Source: JAWWBL01 sp033720975
GTDB taxonomy: Bacteria; Actinomycetota; Acidimicrobiia; Spongiisociales; ZC4RG35
Assembly (NCBI GenBank): GCA_033720975.1
Contig: JAWWBL010000069.1
Location: 1-8,694, forward strand
Direction: 5' to 3'
Length of the DNA: 8,694 nt
The notes beneath the pieces are model-generated. The model was given only the letters and a program-made list of their open reading frames with translations. It made no database searches and was not told the origin of the DNA. This document shows positions 1-6,518 of the stretch, piece after piece (position 1 is the first letter of the stretch; every line of letters starts with the position of its first letter). The position numbers and the translations under genes are program-made.

Positions 1-658
1 GGATGAGCGTGAGGTGGTATGTGTGATCGGTCCCTCGGGGTCCGGCAAGTCCACACTTCTGAGATGTGTCAATCGCCTCGAGGAGCCGACCTCGGGCACG
101 ATCCTCATCGAAGGAGAAGACATAACCGATGAGAACGCCGACGTTGACGCGCTCCGCACCAAGATCGGGATGGTCTTCCAGCAGTTCAATCTTTTCCCCC
201 ACCTGAGCGTCCTGCGCAACCTCACCATCGCCCAAATACGAGTCCTCAAGAGGGACAAGGACGAGGCAGAAGCGATCGCAGTCGCGATGCTCGAAAGGGT
301 CGGACTGGAAGACAAGACACACGAGTATCCGGCTCGGCTCTCCGGCGGCCAGCAGCAGCGTGTCGCCATCGCGAGGGCTCTTGCCATGAAGCCCGACATG
401 ATGCTGTTCGACGAACCTACGTCTGCCCTCGATCCTGAATTGGTTGGCGAGGTCCTCGATGTGATGCGTTCTCTGGCGAGAGAGGGAATGACCATGATGG
501 TCGTTACTCACGAGATGGGGTTCGCCCTCGAGGTGGCCGATCGGGTCGTCTTCATGGACGAAGGTGTCGTAATTGAGGAGGGCCCTCCTTCTCAGGTCCT
601 ACGTGAGCCGCGCACTGAGCGAGCGAGGCGATTTCTCCGCATGGTCGTGGAGAAGTGA
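1..658 (+). CDS. Polar amino-acid ABC transporter ATP-binding protein (5' end cut by window)
   Basis: Cytoplasmic ATPase that would power an amino-acid importer, of the GlnQ/HisP/AapP family. The reading frame is open to the first base (codons for DEREVV precede the Walker A motif), so the true start lies upstream; the GTG at 14 is internal. About 215 C-terminal residues are visible, and roughly the first 45-50 of the family's usual 240-260 are missing. All ATPase motifs are present in order: Walker A GPSGSGKST, Q-loop VFQQFNLFPH, signature LSGGQQQR, Walker B MMLFDEPTSALD and H-loop VVTHEM. It ends 110 bases before aapJ and is a clear paralogue of the AapP at 4468-5250, more than half identical by eye. 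It may be the last gene of a preceding amino-acid transport operon or a second ATPase for the aap system; the window cannot tell which. Confidence 0.95.
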   Translation, partial: DEREVVCVIGPSGSGKSTLLRCVNRLEEPTSGTILIEGEDITDENADVDALRTKIGMVFQQFNLFPHLSVLRNLTIAQIRVLKRDKDEAEAIAVAMLERVGLEDKTHEYPARLSGGQQQRVAIARALAMKPDMMLFDEPTSALDPELVGEVLDVMRSLAREGMTMMVVTHEMGFALEVADRVVFMDEGVVIEEGPPSQVLREPRTERARRFLRMVVEK

Positions 659-681
659 TAGGGCGGGTAAAGCCAATCCCT

Positions 682-711
682 GCGACACCCTCCCGCGGAT
701 TTGATTAGGGT
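682..711 (+). promoter_or_regulatory. Possible promoter upstream of aapJ
   Basis: The 110-base gap between the partial ATPase gene and aapJ holds GCGACA (682-687) and, after 18 bases, TAGGGT (706-711). These resemble an actinobacterial -35 (TTGACA, 4 of 6 matches) and -10 (TANNNT). A start near 718 would give a leader of about 50 bases before the aapJ ATG. In GC-rich DNA a match this weak can occur by chance. No convincing terminator is seen after the ATPase gene, so read-through from upstream is equally possible. Confidence 0.25.
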
Positions 712-759
712 CGACCGTCACAGCGTGTGGGCCGCGTGCCATCACGCAAATCGCTATAC

Positions 760-764
760 GGAGG
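760..764 (+). promoter_or_regulatory. Ribosome binding site fixing the aapJ start
   Basis: GGAGG lies 4 bases before the ATG at 769. It selects this ATG over the in-frame upstream GTG at 727, which has no comparable site and would bury the lipoprotein signal peptide behind 14 extra residues. Confidence 0.85.
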
Positions 765-768
765 AAAG

Positions 769-1809
769 ATGAAGAGAAGCAAGCTCTTGGCAGCCATGGC
801 TGCCTTGACGCTCGTCCTTGCCGCATGTACCACAGACACCGGCACAAACGGTGGTGGCGACAGCGACGGTGGGACGCTGCAAGCGGTTCTGGACCGCAAC
901 GAGTTGAACTGTGGTGTCAATGAGAGCCTGCCGGGATTCGGGGTCGTCGACGACCAGGGCAATTTCAGCGGCTTCGACATCGAGTTCTGCAGGGTTGTTG
1001 CTGCGGCTGTGCTTGGCGACGCGGATGCCGTCAGCTACAAGCCGTTGACCGCCGAACAGCGCTTCACCGCTCTCCAGGCTGGTGAGATCGACTTGTTGAT
1101 CAGGAACACCACCTGGACTGCGACGCGTGATGGCCAGGAAGGCGTGCACTTCTTGTTCACGACCTTCTATGACGGTCAGGGCATGATGGTGCCCGCTGCG
1201 AGCGGTCACACGACCCTCGAGGATCTTGATGGCGCCAACATCTGTGTCCTCTCCGGCACGACGACCGAATTGAACCTCACCGCGGTCTTCAATGCCCGCG
1301 GGATCTCGTTCAACCCGGTTGTGTTCGAGGACAACAGCCAGCTTCGCCCCGCCTACGAAGAAGGCCAGTGCGAAGCCTGGACCTCAGACGCATCACAGCT
1401 CGGATCCTGGAAGTTCACCCTCGAGGCAGAAGGTGGAGAAGAGCAGCTCATAATGGCTGAGATCTTCTCCAAGGAACCTTTGGGCCCCGCAGTCGCTGAC
1501 GGCGACACAGAGTGGGCGCAGGTCGTGAACTGGGCCGTGATGGCCACCGTCCAGGCCTGGGAGTTCGGCCTCAACTCGGGGAACATCGGGAGCTATGACG
1601 GCACCGATCCGAACATCCTGAACTTCCTAGGCACCGACAACTTCAACCCGAGCCTCGGCCTGCCGTCGGACTTCGCGGTTCAAGTTGTGACCCAAGTAGG
1701 CAACTACGAGGAGATCTACAACCAGTTCGCCGAGCTGGCCCCGCTCGCGGGATCAGTTAACGACCTTTGGTCGAATGGCGGCTTGATGTACGTTCCGCCT
1801 TATCGCTAG
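769..1809 (+). CDS. aapJ: General L-amino-acid ABC transporter substrate-binding lipoprotein AapJ
   Basis: Extracytoplasmic solute-binding protein that captures L-amino acids and delivers them to the AapQ-AapM channel. The 346-residue product starts with a lipoprotein signal peptide: basic MKRSK, a hydrophobic core, then lipobox LAAC with the acylated cysteine at residue 20. A Gly/Asp-rich spacer follows (21-35). The mature domain carries AapJ-type family signatures: CGVNESLPGF (48-57), GFDIEFCR (68-75), PLTAEQRFTALQ (92-103), RNTTWT (112-117) and YDGQGMMV (134-141), where Arg112 is a likely ligand contact for the substrate carboxylate. Length matches Rhizobium AapJ (about 340 residues). It is the first gene of the aapJQMP cluster and is followed by a strong hairpin before aapQ. 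Family assignment is firm; substrate range is inferred from the family. Confidence 0.93.
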   Translation: MKRSKLLAAMAALTLVLAACTTDTGTNGGGDSDGGTLQAVLDRNELNCGVNESLPGFGVVDDQGNFSGFDIEFCRVVAAAVLGDADAVSYKPLTAEQRFTALQAGEIDLLIRNTTWTATRDGQEGVHFLFTTFYDGQGMMVPAASGHTTLEDLDGANICVLSGTTTELNLTAVFNARGISFNPVVFEDNSQLRPAYEEGQCEAWTSDASQLGSWKFTLEAEGGEEQLIMAEIFSKEPLGPAVADGDTEWAQVVNWAVMATVQAWEFGLNSGNIGSYDGTDPNILNFLGTDNFNPSLGLPSDFAVQVVTQVGNYEEIYNQFAELAPLAGSVNDLWSNGGLMYVPPYR

Positions 1810-1818
1810 ATGAATCGA

Positions 1819-1848
1819 CGTGAGGGCGGCCACATGGCCGCCCTCACG
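1819..1848 (+). promoter_or_regulatory. Intercistronic hairpin between aapJ and aapQ
   Basis: A perfect 14-bp inverted repeat (arms 1819-1832 and 1835-1848, CGTGAGGGCGGCCA and its complement) is separated by CA. The innermost pair or two must open to make a real loop. It starts 9 bases after the aapJ stop and ends 17 bases before the aapQ ATG. No U-tract follows (GTTCCTTCG), so it is not a textbook terminator. By analogy with binding-protein operons such as malE-malF, it probably protects the aapJ mRNA 3' end or partly attenuates transcription, giving more binding protein than permease. Confidence 0.75.
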
Positions 1849-1865
1849 GTTCCTTCGACCGGTAG

Positions 1866-3074
1866 ATGACAACACCACAAACCACCGAGCAGGCGCGGCC
1901 GCCTTTCTGGCGCGATATCCGTGTCATCCGAGTTGCAGGTCAGATCGGTGCTGTTGTTGTCGTCTTCCTCATCCTCAATTGGCTGATCAGCAACCTGATC
2001 AACAACATGAACCGCCTGAACATCTCGACGTCGTTCGACTACCTGTTCGGGCCCACCAACTTCCAGATCCCATACGATCCCCAGTTCAATCCCCGCTCAC
2101 CCGTCTGGGAGATGACTCTGGTGGGAGTCAAGAACACCTTCCTCGCCGGGTTCTTCGGGATCATCCTCGCCTCGATCGTCGGCCTGATCGTCGGGATCGC
2201 AAGACTCTCGGAGAACTGGCTGGTAGCGCGGCTGGCCACGGTGTATGTCGAGTTCTTCCGAAACATCCCGCCACTGGTGCTCATCATCTTCTTCGGCTTC
2301 GCCGTGTTCACCTTCGGGCCATTTCCCATTCTCTCGGAGAGTTGGGAGGTCAAGGCGCCTGGGTCTGACGACAACCTGTTGCTCATAAACAACGACCGCT
2401 GGGGCGTCCCCGGAGTCACCCAGGATGGATCAGTAGCCATCTTCTGGGCGATCTTGGCCGTGGGCATCGTGGCCGCCGTTCTCGTGTGGCGCTGGCGGAC
2501 CAGGAACTTCGACCGGACAGGCCAGCCTCATCATCGTGTGCTCTGGGTCTTGGGCGTTCTGATCATTGCCTTCTTGATCGGTTTCTTTGCCTCAGGCCAG
2601 CCTTTCGACATGTCGTGGCCGGCGCTGTCGGAGAACCGACGTCAGGTCGTGGGCGGCTTCGAGGTCAACTGGGGTTTCTTGTCGATAACAATCGCGCTGG
2701 GTCTTTATACGGCTAGCCACATCGGTGAGATCATCCGCGGGTCGATACTGGCGGTACACGGTGGTCAGTCGGAGGCGGCCAACGCACTTGCCCTCAGCGC
2801 GTTCCAGCGTTATCGATTCGTCGTTCTCCCACAGGCAATGAGGATCGCCGTGCCGCCGACCATCAATCAGTTTCTCAACCTGGTGAAGAACACCTCCCTG
2901 GGAACTGCGGTCAGCTTTGCTGAGCTAACCGCACTCACCAAGACCTCGATTGGAAACGGTCGACCCGCCTTCCAATCGATCGTCATCATGATGGGGATCT
3001 ATCTGGCGTTCTCTCTGATCATCTCCCTGATCTTGAACATCGTCAATCGACGTCTCCAGTTGGTGTCAAGATGA
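1866..3074 (+). CDS. aapQ: General L-amino-acid ABC transporter permease AapQ
   Basis: Integral membrane subunit that forms half of the amino-acid channel with AapM. The 402 residues match the usual AapQ length. Visible parts: first membrane helix about 24-42; periplasmic stretch; helices about 88-112 and 134-150 flanking EFFRNIPPL, a family hallmark; the AapQ-type loop with LLINND and a VPG segment (172-183); helices about 190-208 and 226-242; and the C-terminal transport domain from about 266. The EAA coupling loop is EAANALAL followed by FVVLPQAMRIAVPP (303-331). The conserved glycine of this loop is Ala309 here. An in-frame stop (1863-1865) directly before the ATG fixes 1866 as the earliest start. 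No clear Shine-Dalgarno sequence is seen, and the aapJ-aapQ hairpin ends 17 bases upstream. The stop overlaps the aapM start (ATGA). Confidence 0.93.
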   Translation: MTTPQTTEQARPPFWRDIRVIRVAGQIGAVVVVFLILNWLISNLINNMNRLNISTSFDYLFGPTNFQIPYDPQFNPRSPVWEMTLVGVKNTFLAGFFGIILASIVGLIVGIARLSENWLVARLATVYVEFFRNIPPLVLIIFFGFAVFTFGPFPILSESWEVKAPGSDDNLLLINNDRWGVPGVTQDGSVAIFWAILAVGIVAAVLVWRWRTRNFDRTGQPHHRVLWVLGVLIIAFLIGFFASGQPFDMSWPALSENRRQVVGGFEVNWGFLSITIALGLYTASHIGEIIRGSILAVHGGQSEAANALALSAFQRYRFVVLPQAMRIAVPPTINQFLNLVKNTSLGTAVSFAELTALTKTSIGNGRPAFQSIVIMMGIYLAFSLIISLILNIVNRRLQLVSR

Positions 3075-4471
3075 CCGCCGCATCGCCCCCGATTCATCGA
3101 GAGACCTGGATCGAGCAGGTGAAAAAGAACCTGTTCCGCAACTGGTGGTCCGGGCTGATCACCGTCGTTCTTCTGCCAACGACCGGATACCTGGCATATC
3201 GAGCATTCAAGTTCTTCTTCATCAACGGTCAGTGGGAAGCGGTTCAGGTCAACCTGACGCTGTTCATGCAGGGAACATTTGCCCGGGACGAGCAGTGGAG
3301 GCTGATTGCCCAGATTCTGATCTTTGGCCTCGCCTTTGGGGTGGGTCTGGGGACGGCTTCCGGAGCGGCCCATGATCGAGCCGACGACGCCGGGCTGGTG
3401 TTCAAGCGCAGCAGTCTGGCGGACACCCTGAAGAGGATGTGGTCGCTCGTCGCATTCATAGCCCTTCTTCTCTTCTTCGCCAGCACGGATGAAACCGGCA
3501 ATCTGATCAACCCCTACCTGGTGGTGGCTGGTGGGCTGGGCTTGTCGTTTGTCGGCTATCAGGCTTTTAGGCTCCCCAGGCGGCTGCGCAACCTCGGTTG
3601 GCTGCTCACGATGGTGCTCTTGGTGCTGGGGTTCCAGGTCGTCTCCGGTTTCGACGCCGAGAGTTGGGTGCCTTTGAGCCTGATCCTCGGATCGGCTGCC
3701 TACGCCTCCGTCCCCACAGAGATGTTCGACACCGCCGCCACCCGGCAGGCGGTCAAGGTGTTGGCGGCACTGGGGGCCGTTGCTGTGGTCTTCGCGATCT
3801 ATCGCGTGGTCGATGCGCCTGGTATCGGTTGGGACGAGTGGTCGGGCCTTCACCTGACCCTGATGACGTCTGCCATCGCCATCGTGCTGGCGTTCCCACT
3901 GGGACTGCTGCTGGCACTTGCCCGACGCTCGACGCTTCCCGCTTTGCGCCTGATGGCCACCACCTACATCGAAGTGATCCGAGGTGTTCCCTTGATCACG
4001 CTCTTGTTCATGGGCCAGTTCATCCTCGGCTTCATGGTCCCTGCAGGAACCGACCTGTCCGACATCACTCGAGCGATAGCGGCGATGACCCTGTTCACCG
4101 CTGCCTATGTGGCGGAAATCGTGCGTGGGGGGTTGCAGTCTCTGCCCAGCGGACAAACCGAGGCCGGTCAAGCGCTTGGACTGGCTCCGCCTACGATCAT
4201 GCGACGCATCGTCCTTCCCCAAGCGTTGCGTGCGGTGATTCCGGCCATGGTCGGCCAGTTCATCTCTCTGTTCAAGGACTCGTCGCTTCTCTTCATTATC
4301 GGCATCACCGAATTCTTGAGGGTGAGGACGCTGGTCCATGCGCAGGCTGCCTTCCGCGGCGTGGCAATCGCCGAGACCCTCGTCTTCGTCGCCATTGGCT
4401 ACTGGGCCTTCGCCTTTGCCATGTCAAGAGAGAGTCAGAGATTGGAACGTAGACTGAGAGTGAGCAGATGA
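3071..4471 (+). CDS. aapM: General L-amino-acid ABC transporter permease AapM, enlarged N-terminal membrane region
   Basis: Second channel subunit, partner of AapQ. AapM signatures are clear: FFFINGQW near residues 48-55, FARDEQWR (70-77), YIEVIRGVPLITLLFMGQ (299-316), AAYVAEIVRGGLQSLP (344-359), the EAA loop TEAGQALGL with VLPQALRAVIP (363-391), and SLFKDSSL (399-406). The conserved EAA-loop glycine (Gly370) is present. At 466 residues it is about 80 longer than Rhizobium AapM (about 384). The extra length lies between residues about 98 and 250 and reads as several added hydrophobic helices (about 124-138, 148-165, 175-192, 200-213, 228-245) joined by a basic loop (RLPRRLR). It overlaps aapQ and aapP by ATGA junctions, so translation is probably coupled. 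Identity is firm; the role of the insertion is unknown. Confidence 0.92.
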   Translation: MTAASPPIHRETWIEQVKKNLFRNWWSGLITVVLLPTTGYLAYRAFKFFFINGQWEAVQVNLTLFMQGTFARDEQWRLIAQILIFGLAFGVGLGTASGAAHDRADDAGLVFKRSSLADTLKRMWSLVAFIALLLFFASTDETGNLINPYLVVAGGLGLSFVGYQAFRLPRRLRNLGWLLTMVLLVLGFQVVSGFDAESWVPLSLILGSAAYASVPTEMFDTAATRQAVKVLAALGAVAVVFAIYRVVDAPGIGWDEWSGLHLTLMTSAIAIVLAFPLGLLLALARRSTLPALRLMATTYIEVIRGVPLITLLFMGQFILGFMVPAGTDLSDITRAIAAMTLFTAAYVAEIVRGGLQSLPSGQTEAGQALGLAPPTIMRRIVLPQALRAVIPAMVGQFISLFKDSSLLFIIGITEFLRVRTLVHAQAAFRGVAIAETLVFVAIGYWAFAFAMSRESQRLERRLRVSR

Positions 4472-5250
4472 CGACTGAGCAGACCCCTGAGGTCTTTGCC
4501 GATGCCACGAGGGCAGTCGGCGAGGCGATAATCGAGTTGACCGACGTTGACAAGTTCTTCGGCGACTTCCAGGCGCTGAAGGACATAAACATGAACGTCG
4601 GCCGCCAGGAGGTGGTCGTGGTCATCGGCCCGTCGGGATCGGGTAAGTCGACGCTCATCCGGTGTATCAACCGGCTGGAGAAGCACGACGCGGGGACGAT
4701 CATCGTTGACGGTATCGAGCTCTCCGAGGACATCAAGAACATCCAGGAGATCCGCCGGGAGACCGGGATGGTCTTCCAGCAGTTCAACCTGTTCCCTCAT
4801 TTGACCGTGATCGACAACATCACACTCGCTCCTCGCCAAGTACGGCACTATCCCAAGGACCAGGCGGAAGAGGAGGCGATGGCTCTTCTCGAGCGGGTGG
4901 GAATACCGGAGCAGGCGCGGAAGTACCCGGGACAGCTCTCAGGAGGGCAGCAGCAGCGTGTTGCCATCGCTCGCTCGCTTGCGATGAAGCCCAAGGTGAT
5001 GCTCTTCGACGAGCCGACCTCGGCCCTGGACCCGGAGATGATCAAGGAAGTGCTCGACGTGATGGTCGAGCTGGCCAACGGCGGTATGACCATGATCGTG
5101 GTGACTCACGAGATGGGCTTCGCCCGCAACGTCGCCAACCGGGTGGTGTTCATGGCCGACGGCCAGATCGTGGAGGTGGGCCCGCCGGAGCACTTCTTCA
5201 CCAACCCTCAGGAAGACCGCACCAAGCTGTTCCTCAGCCAGATCCTCTGA
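4468..5250 (+). CDS. aapP: General L-amino-acid ABC transporter ATP-binding protein AapP
   Basis: Cytoplasmic ATPase that drives import through AapQ-AapM. The 260 residues are complete and typical of AapP. Motifs: aromatic A-loop region KFFGDF (29-34), Walker A GPSGSGKST (54-62), Q-loop FQQFNLFPH (103-111), the AapP-like segment KYPGQLSGGQQQR (152-164) with the signature LSGGQ at 157-161, Walker B VMLFDEPTSALD (177-188) with catalytic Glu182, H-loop His214 in VVTHEMGFAR, and C-terminal RTKLFLSQIL, which is highly conserved in AapP. The ATG overlaps the aapM stop (ATGA), implying coupled translation. It is the last transporter gene; the next gene on this strand starts 57 bases on. Confidence 0.95.
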   Translation: MTTEQTPEVFADATRAVGEAIIELTDVDKFFGDFQALKDINMNVGRQEVVVVIGPSGSGKSTLIRCINRLEKHDAGTIIVDGIELSEDIKNIQEIRRETGMVFQQFNLFPHLTVIDNITLAPRQVRHYPKDQAEEEAMALLERVGIPEQARKYPGQLSGGQQQRVAIARSLAMKPKVMLFDEPTSALDPEMIKEVLDVMVELANGGMTMIVVTHEMGFARNVANRVVFMADGQIVEVGPPEHFFTNPQEDRTKLFLSQIL

Positions 5251-5263
5251 CCAGGCTCCCCAG

Positions 5264-5287
5264 GGTCGGCCGTTACCGAGCCGAACC
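5264..5287 (+). terminator. Weak hairpin after aapP
   Basis: GGTCGGC (5264-5270) can pair with GCCGAACC (5280-5287) with one bulged A and a 9-base loop. It lies 14 bases after the aapP stop and is followed by GATTTA, not a U-tract. It may reduce read-through from the aap operon into the CapA-like gene, but it is short and imperfect and could be chance. Confidence 0.25.
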
Positions 5288-5307
5288 GATTTAGCCTCTC
5301 CGGCGCG

Positions 5308-6483
5308 GTGTCAAACGCGTCCTTCAATGCCCTGATAATGCTTGTGCTTGGATCCGCGCTCGGGGCGGCATCCTTTGCCTTGTGGTCCTCGGCAACTTCC
5401 CCGTCTGTGGAGTTCGCAGCTGGGACGACGACGACAACGCTTGCTCCGGCCACGGCAACCACGCTCGCGGCGACCACAACAACAACGGTCGGTCCGACCA
5501 CGACGACCACGCCGCATCCCACCACGACCGCGCCGCCTCCCACGACGACGATCCCTCCAAAAGAGATGCTGGTCATTCACGGAGTCGGGGACGTCACGCC
5601 CGATCCGAACTACATCCCCGCGCTCGTCTCCAACGGATACGACCATGCCTGGTCGGGACTCGGCGGCATCTTTCAGCGTGATGACCTCACCGTGGTGAAC
5701 CTCGAGTGTGTGCCGTCGGACATCGGCGCCCCACTCGAAAAGGACTTCGTGTTCCGATGCCCCACTGAGGCGCTGCCTTCGATCCGGGACGCCGGTGTGG
5801 AGGTCGCCAGCCTGGGAAACAACCATTCCGGCGACTACGGCAAGGAGGCTCTCATAGATGGGCGGGCCCAGCTGATCGCAGCCGGAATCCATCCGGTTGG
5901 GGCGGGTTCGGACTATGAGGAAGCTGGTGCGCCGGCCGTGTTCGAGATCGGCGGATGGACCGTCGCCGTGGTGGGGTTTGGGGGAGTGGCGCCGTCACCG
6001 TCGTGGTATGCGGGAGAGAACAGGCCCGGGATGCGTTCCGGCGACGACACCGAGGGGATGGTCGAGGCGGTAGCGGCTGCGGCAGAGATCGCGGATCTCG
6101 TGGTAGTGACGGTTCATTGGGGCTTCGAGCTCGATACAACGCCACGTCCGGACGACATTGAGAGGGCGAGAGCCATGGTCGCGGCCGGAGCCGACATCAT
6201 CTTCGGGCACCACCAGCATCGCCTCGGACCGTTCGGCTTCGAGGACGGGGCAGCTGTTTTCTGGGGTCTGGGAAACTTCGTGTGGCCCCACAACTCGACC
6301 GAAAGCGCTACCACCGGGATCGGGCGCGTCGTGGTACAACCGGACGGATCGATGGAGATGTGTCTGATCCCGGCGTTCATCGTCTCCCACGGGCATCCGG
6401 TGATCACAGGAGATCCCGAGTGTGGTCCGAGGCTCGGCCCAGAACTGCCCCCTGTCGGCGATCCCGACGCCGTCGCGATTTGA
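5308..6483 (+). CDS. CapA/PGA_cap-family metallophosphatase-like protein, exported, with Thr/Pro stalk
   Basis: Exported protein of the CapA family (named after the Bacillus poly-gamma-glutamate protein), which has a calcineurin-like metallophosphoesterase fold. Residues 6-29 are a hydrophobic helix (signal or anchor), about 40-84 a Thr/Pro-rich stalk, and about 86-365 the enzyme domain. Metal-site and family motifs are in order: GDV (94-96), NLE (131-133), NNHSGDYG (171-178), HWGFE (270-274), GHHQH (300-304) and LGNFVW (321-326). All expected histidines and acidic residues are present, so it is probably active, but the substrate is unknown. It need not make poly-glutamate; no CapB, CapC or PgsE neighbour is seen. 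The GTG start at 5308 has no Shine-Dalgarno site. ATG 5338 is an alternative but would shorten the hydrophobic segment. No Lys or Arg occurs before residue 85, unusual for an export signal. Confidence 0.85.
   Translation: MSNASFNALIMLVLGSALGAASFALWSSATSPSVEFAAGTTTTTLAPATATTLAATTTTTVGPTTTTTPHPTTTAPPPTTTIPPKEMLVIHGVGDVTPDPNYIPALVSNGYDHAWSGLGGIFQRDDLTVVNLECVPSDIGAPLEKDFVFRCPTEALPSIRDAGVEVASLGNNHSGDYGKEALIDGRAQLIAAGIHPVGAGSDYEEAGAPAVFEIGGWTVAVVGFGGVAPSPSWYAGENRPGMRSGDDTEGMVEAVAAAAEIADLVVVTVHWGFELDTTPRPDDIERARAMVAAGADIIFGHHQHRLGPFGFEDGAAVFWGLGNFVWPHNSTESATTGIGRVVVQPDGSMEMCLIPAFIVSHGHPVITGDPECGPRLGPELPPVGDPDAVAI
5425..5559 (+). repeat. Low-complexity Thr/Pro-rich linker coding region
   Basis: Degenerate ACN/CCN codon runs encode residues 40-84 of the CapA-like protein (blocks such as TTTTTLAP, TTTTTVGPTTTTT, TTTAPPPTTT). 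The DNA is irregular rather than an exact tandem repeat. Such stalks are typical of secreted proteins in Acidimicrobiia-like actinobacteria and may be O-glycosylated. The region also creates misleading Arg/Gly-rich open frames in other frames and on the other strand. Confidence 0.85.
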
Positions 6484-6506
6484 AAAGATTGCGCGAAAGG
6501 CCGGGT

Positions 6507-6518
6507 TAACTTGGCTCG
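6507..6518 (+). promoter_or_regulatory. Leaderless-type -10 element for the lipoprotein gene
   Basis: TAACTT (6507-6512) fits the actinobacterial TANNNT -10 consensus and is followed by 6 bases and then the ATG at 6519. The expected transcription start therefore falls on or next to the A of the start codon. There is no Shine-Dalgarno sequence, which supports a leaderless mRNA. A TTGAAA at 6480-6485 resembles a -35, but its 21-base spacer is longer than normal. Confidence 0.5.

Noticed and set aside
727..768. Upstream GTG start for aapJ
   Set aside because: No ribosome site precedes 727, while GGAGG precedes the ATG at 769, which gives a standard lipoprotein signal peptide.
1820..2368. 182-codon plus-strand open frame overlapping the start of aapQ
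   Set aside because: Arg/Pro/His-rich frame-shifted reading of aapQ and the hairpin; no recognisable domain.
2999..4339. 446-codon open frame on the minus strand opposite aapM
   Set aside because: The product is highly hydrophilic (Gln/Arg/His/Asp-rich), the mirror of a hydrophobic permease, with no motif. It is a shadow of high-GC coding bias over a clear AapM.
3598..4452. 284-codon plus-strand open frame within aapM
   Set aside because: Another frame of the conserved AapM transport domain; Arg/His/Gly-rich and without motifs.
5425..5559. Tandem repeat or CRISPR-like array in the Thr-rich stretch
   Set aside because: Repeats are degenerate codon runs in frame with a protein stalk, without regular repeat-spacer spacing.
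5311..5892. Arg/Gly-rich minus-strand open frame over the Thr-rich linker
   Set aside because: The basic repeats are the antisense reading of ACN/CCN codons encoding the CapA-like stalk, not a nucleic-acid-binding protein.
5308..6483. Poly-gamma-glutamate capsule locus
   Set aside because: Only a CapA-family domain is present; no CapB ligase, CapC or CapD gene is in the window, so a capsule role is not supported.
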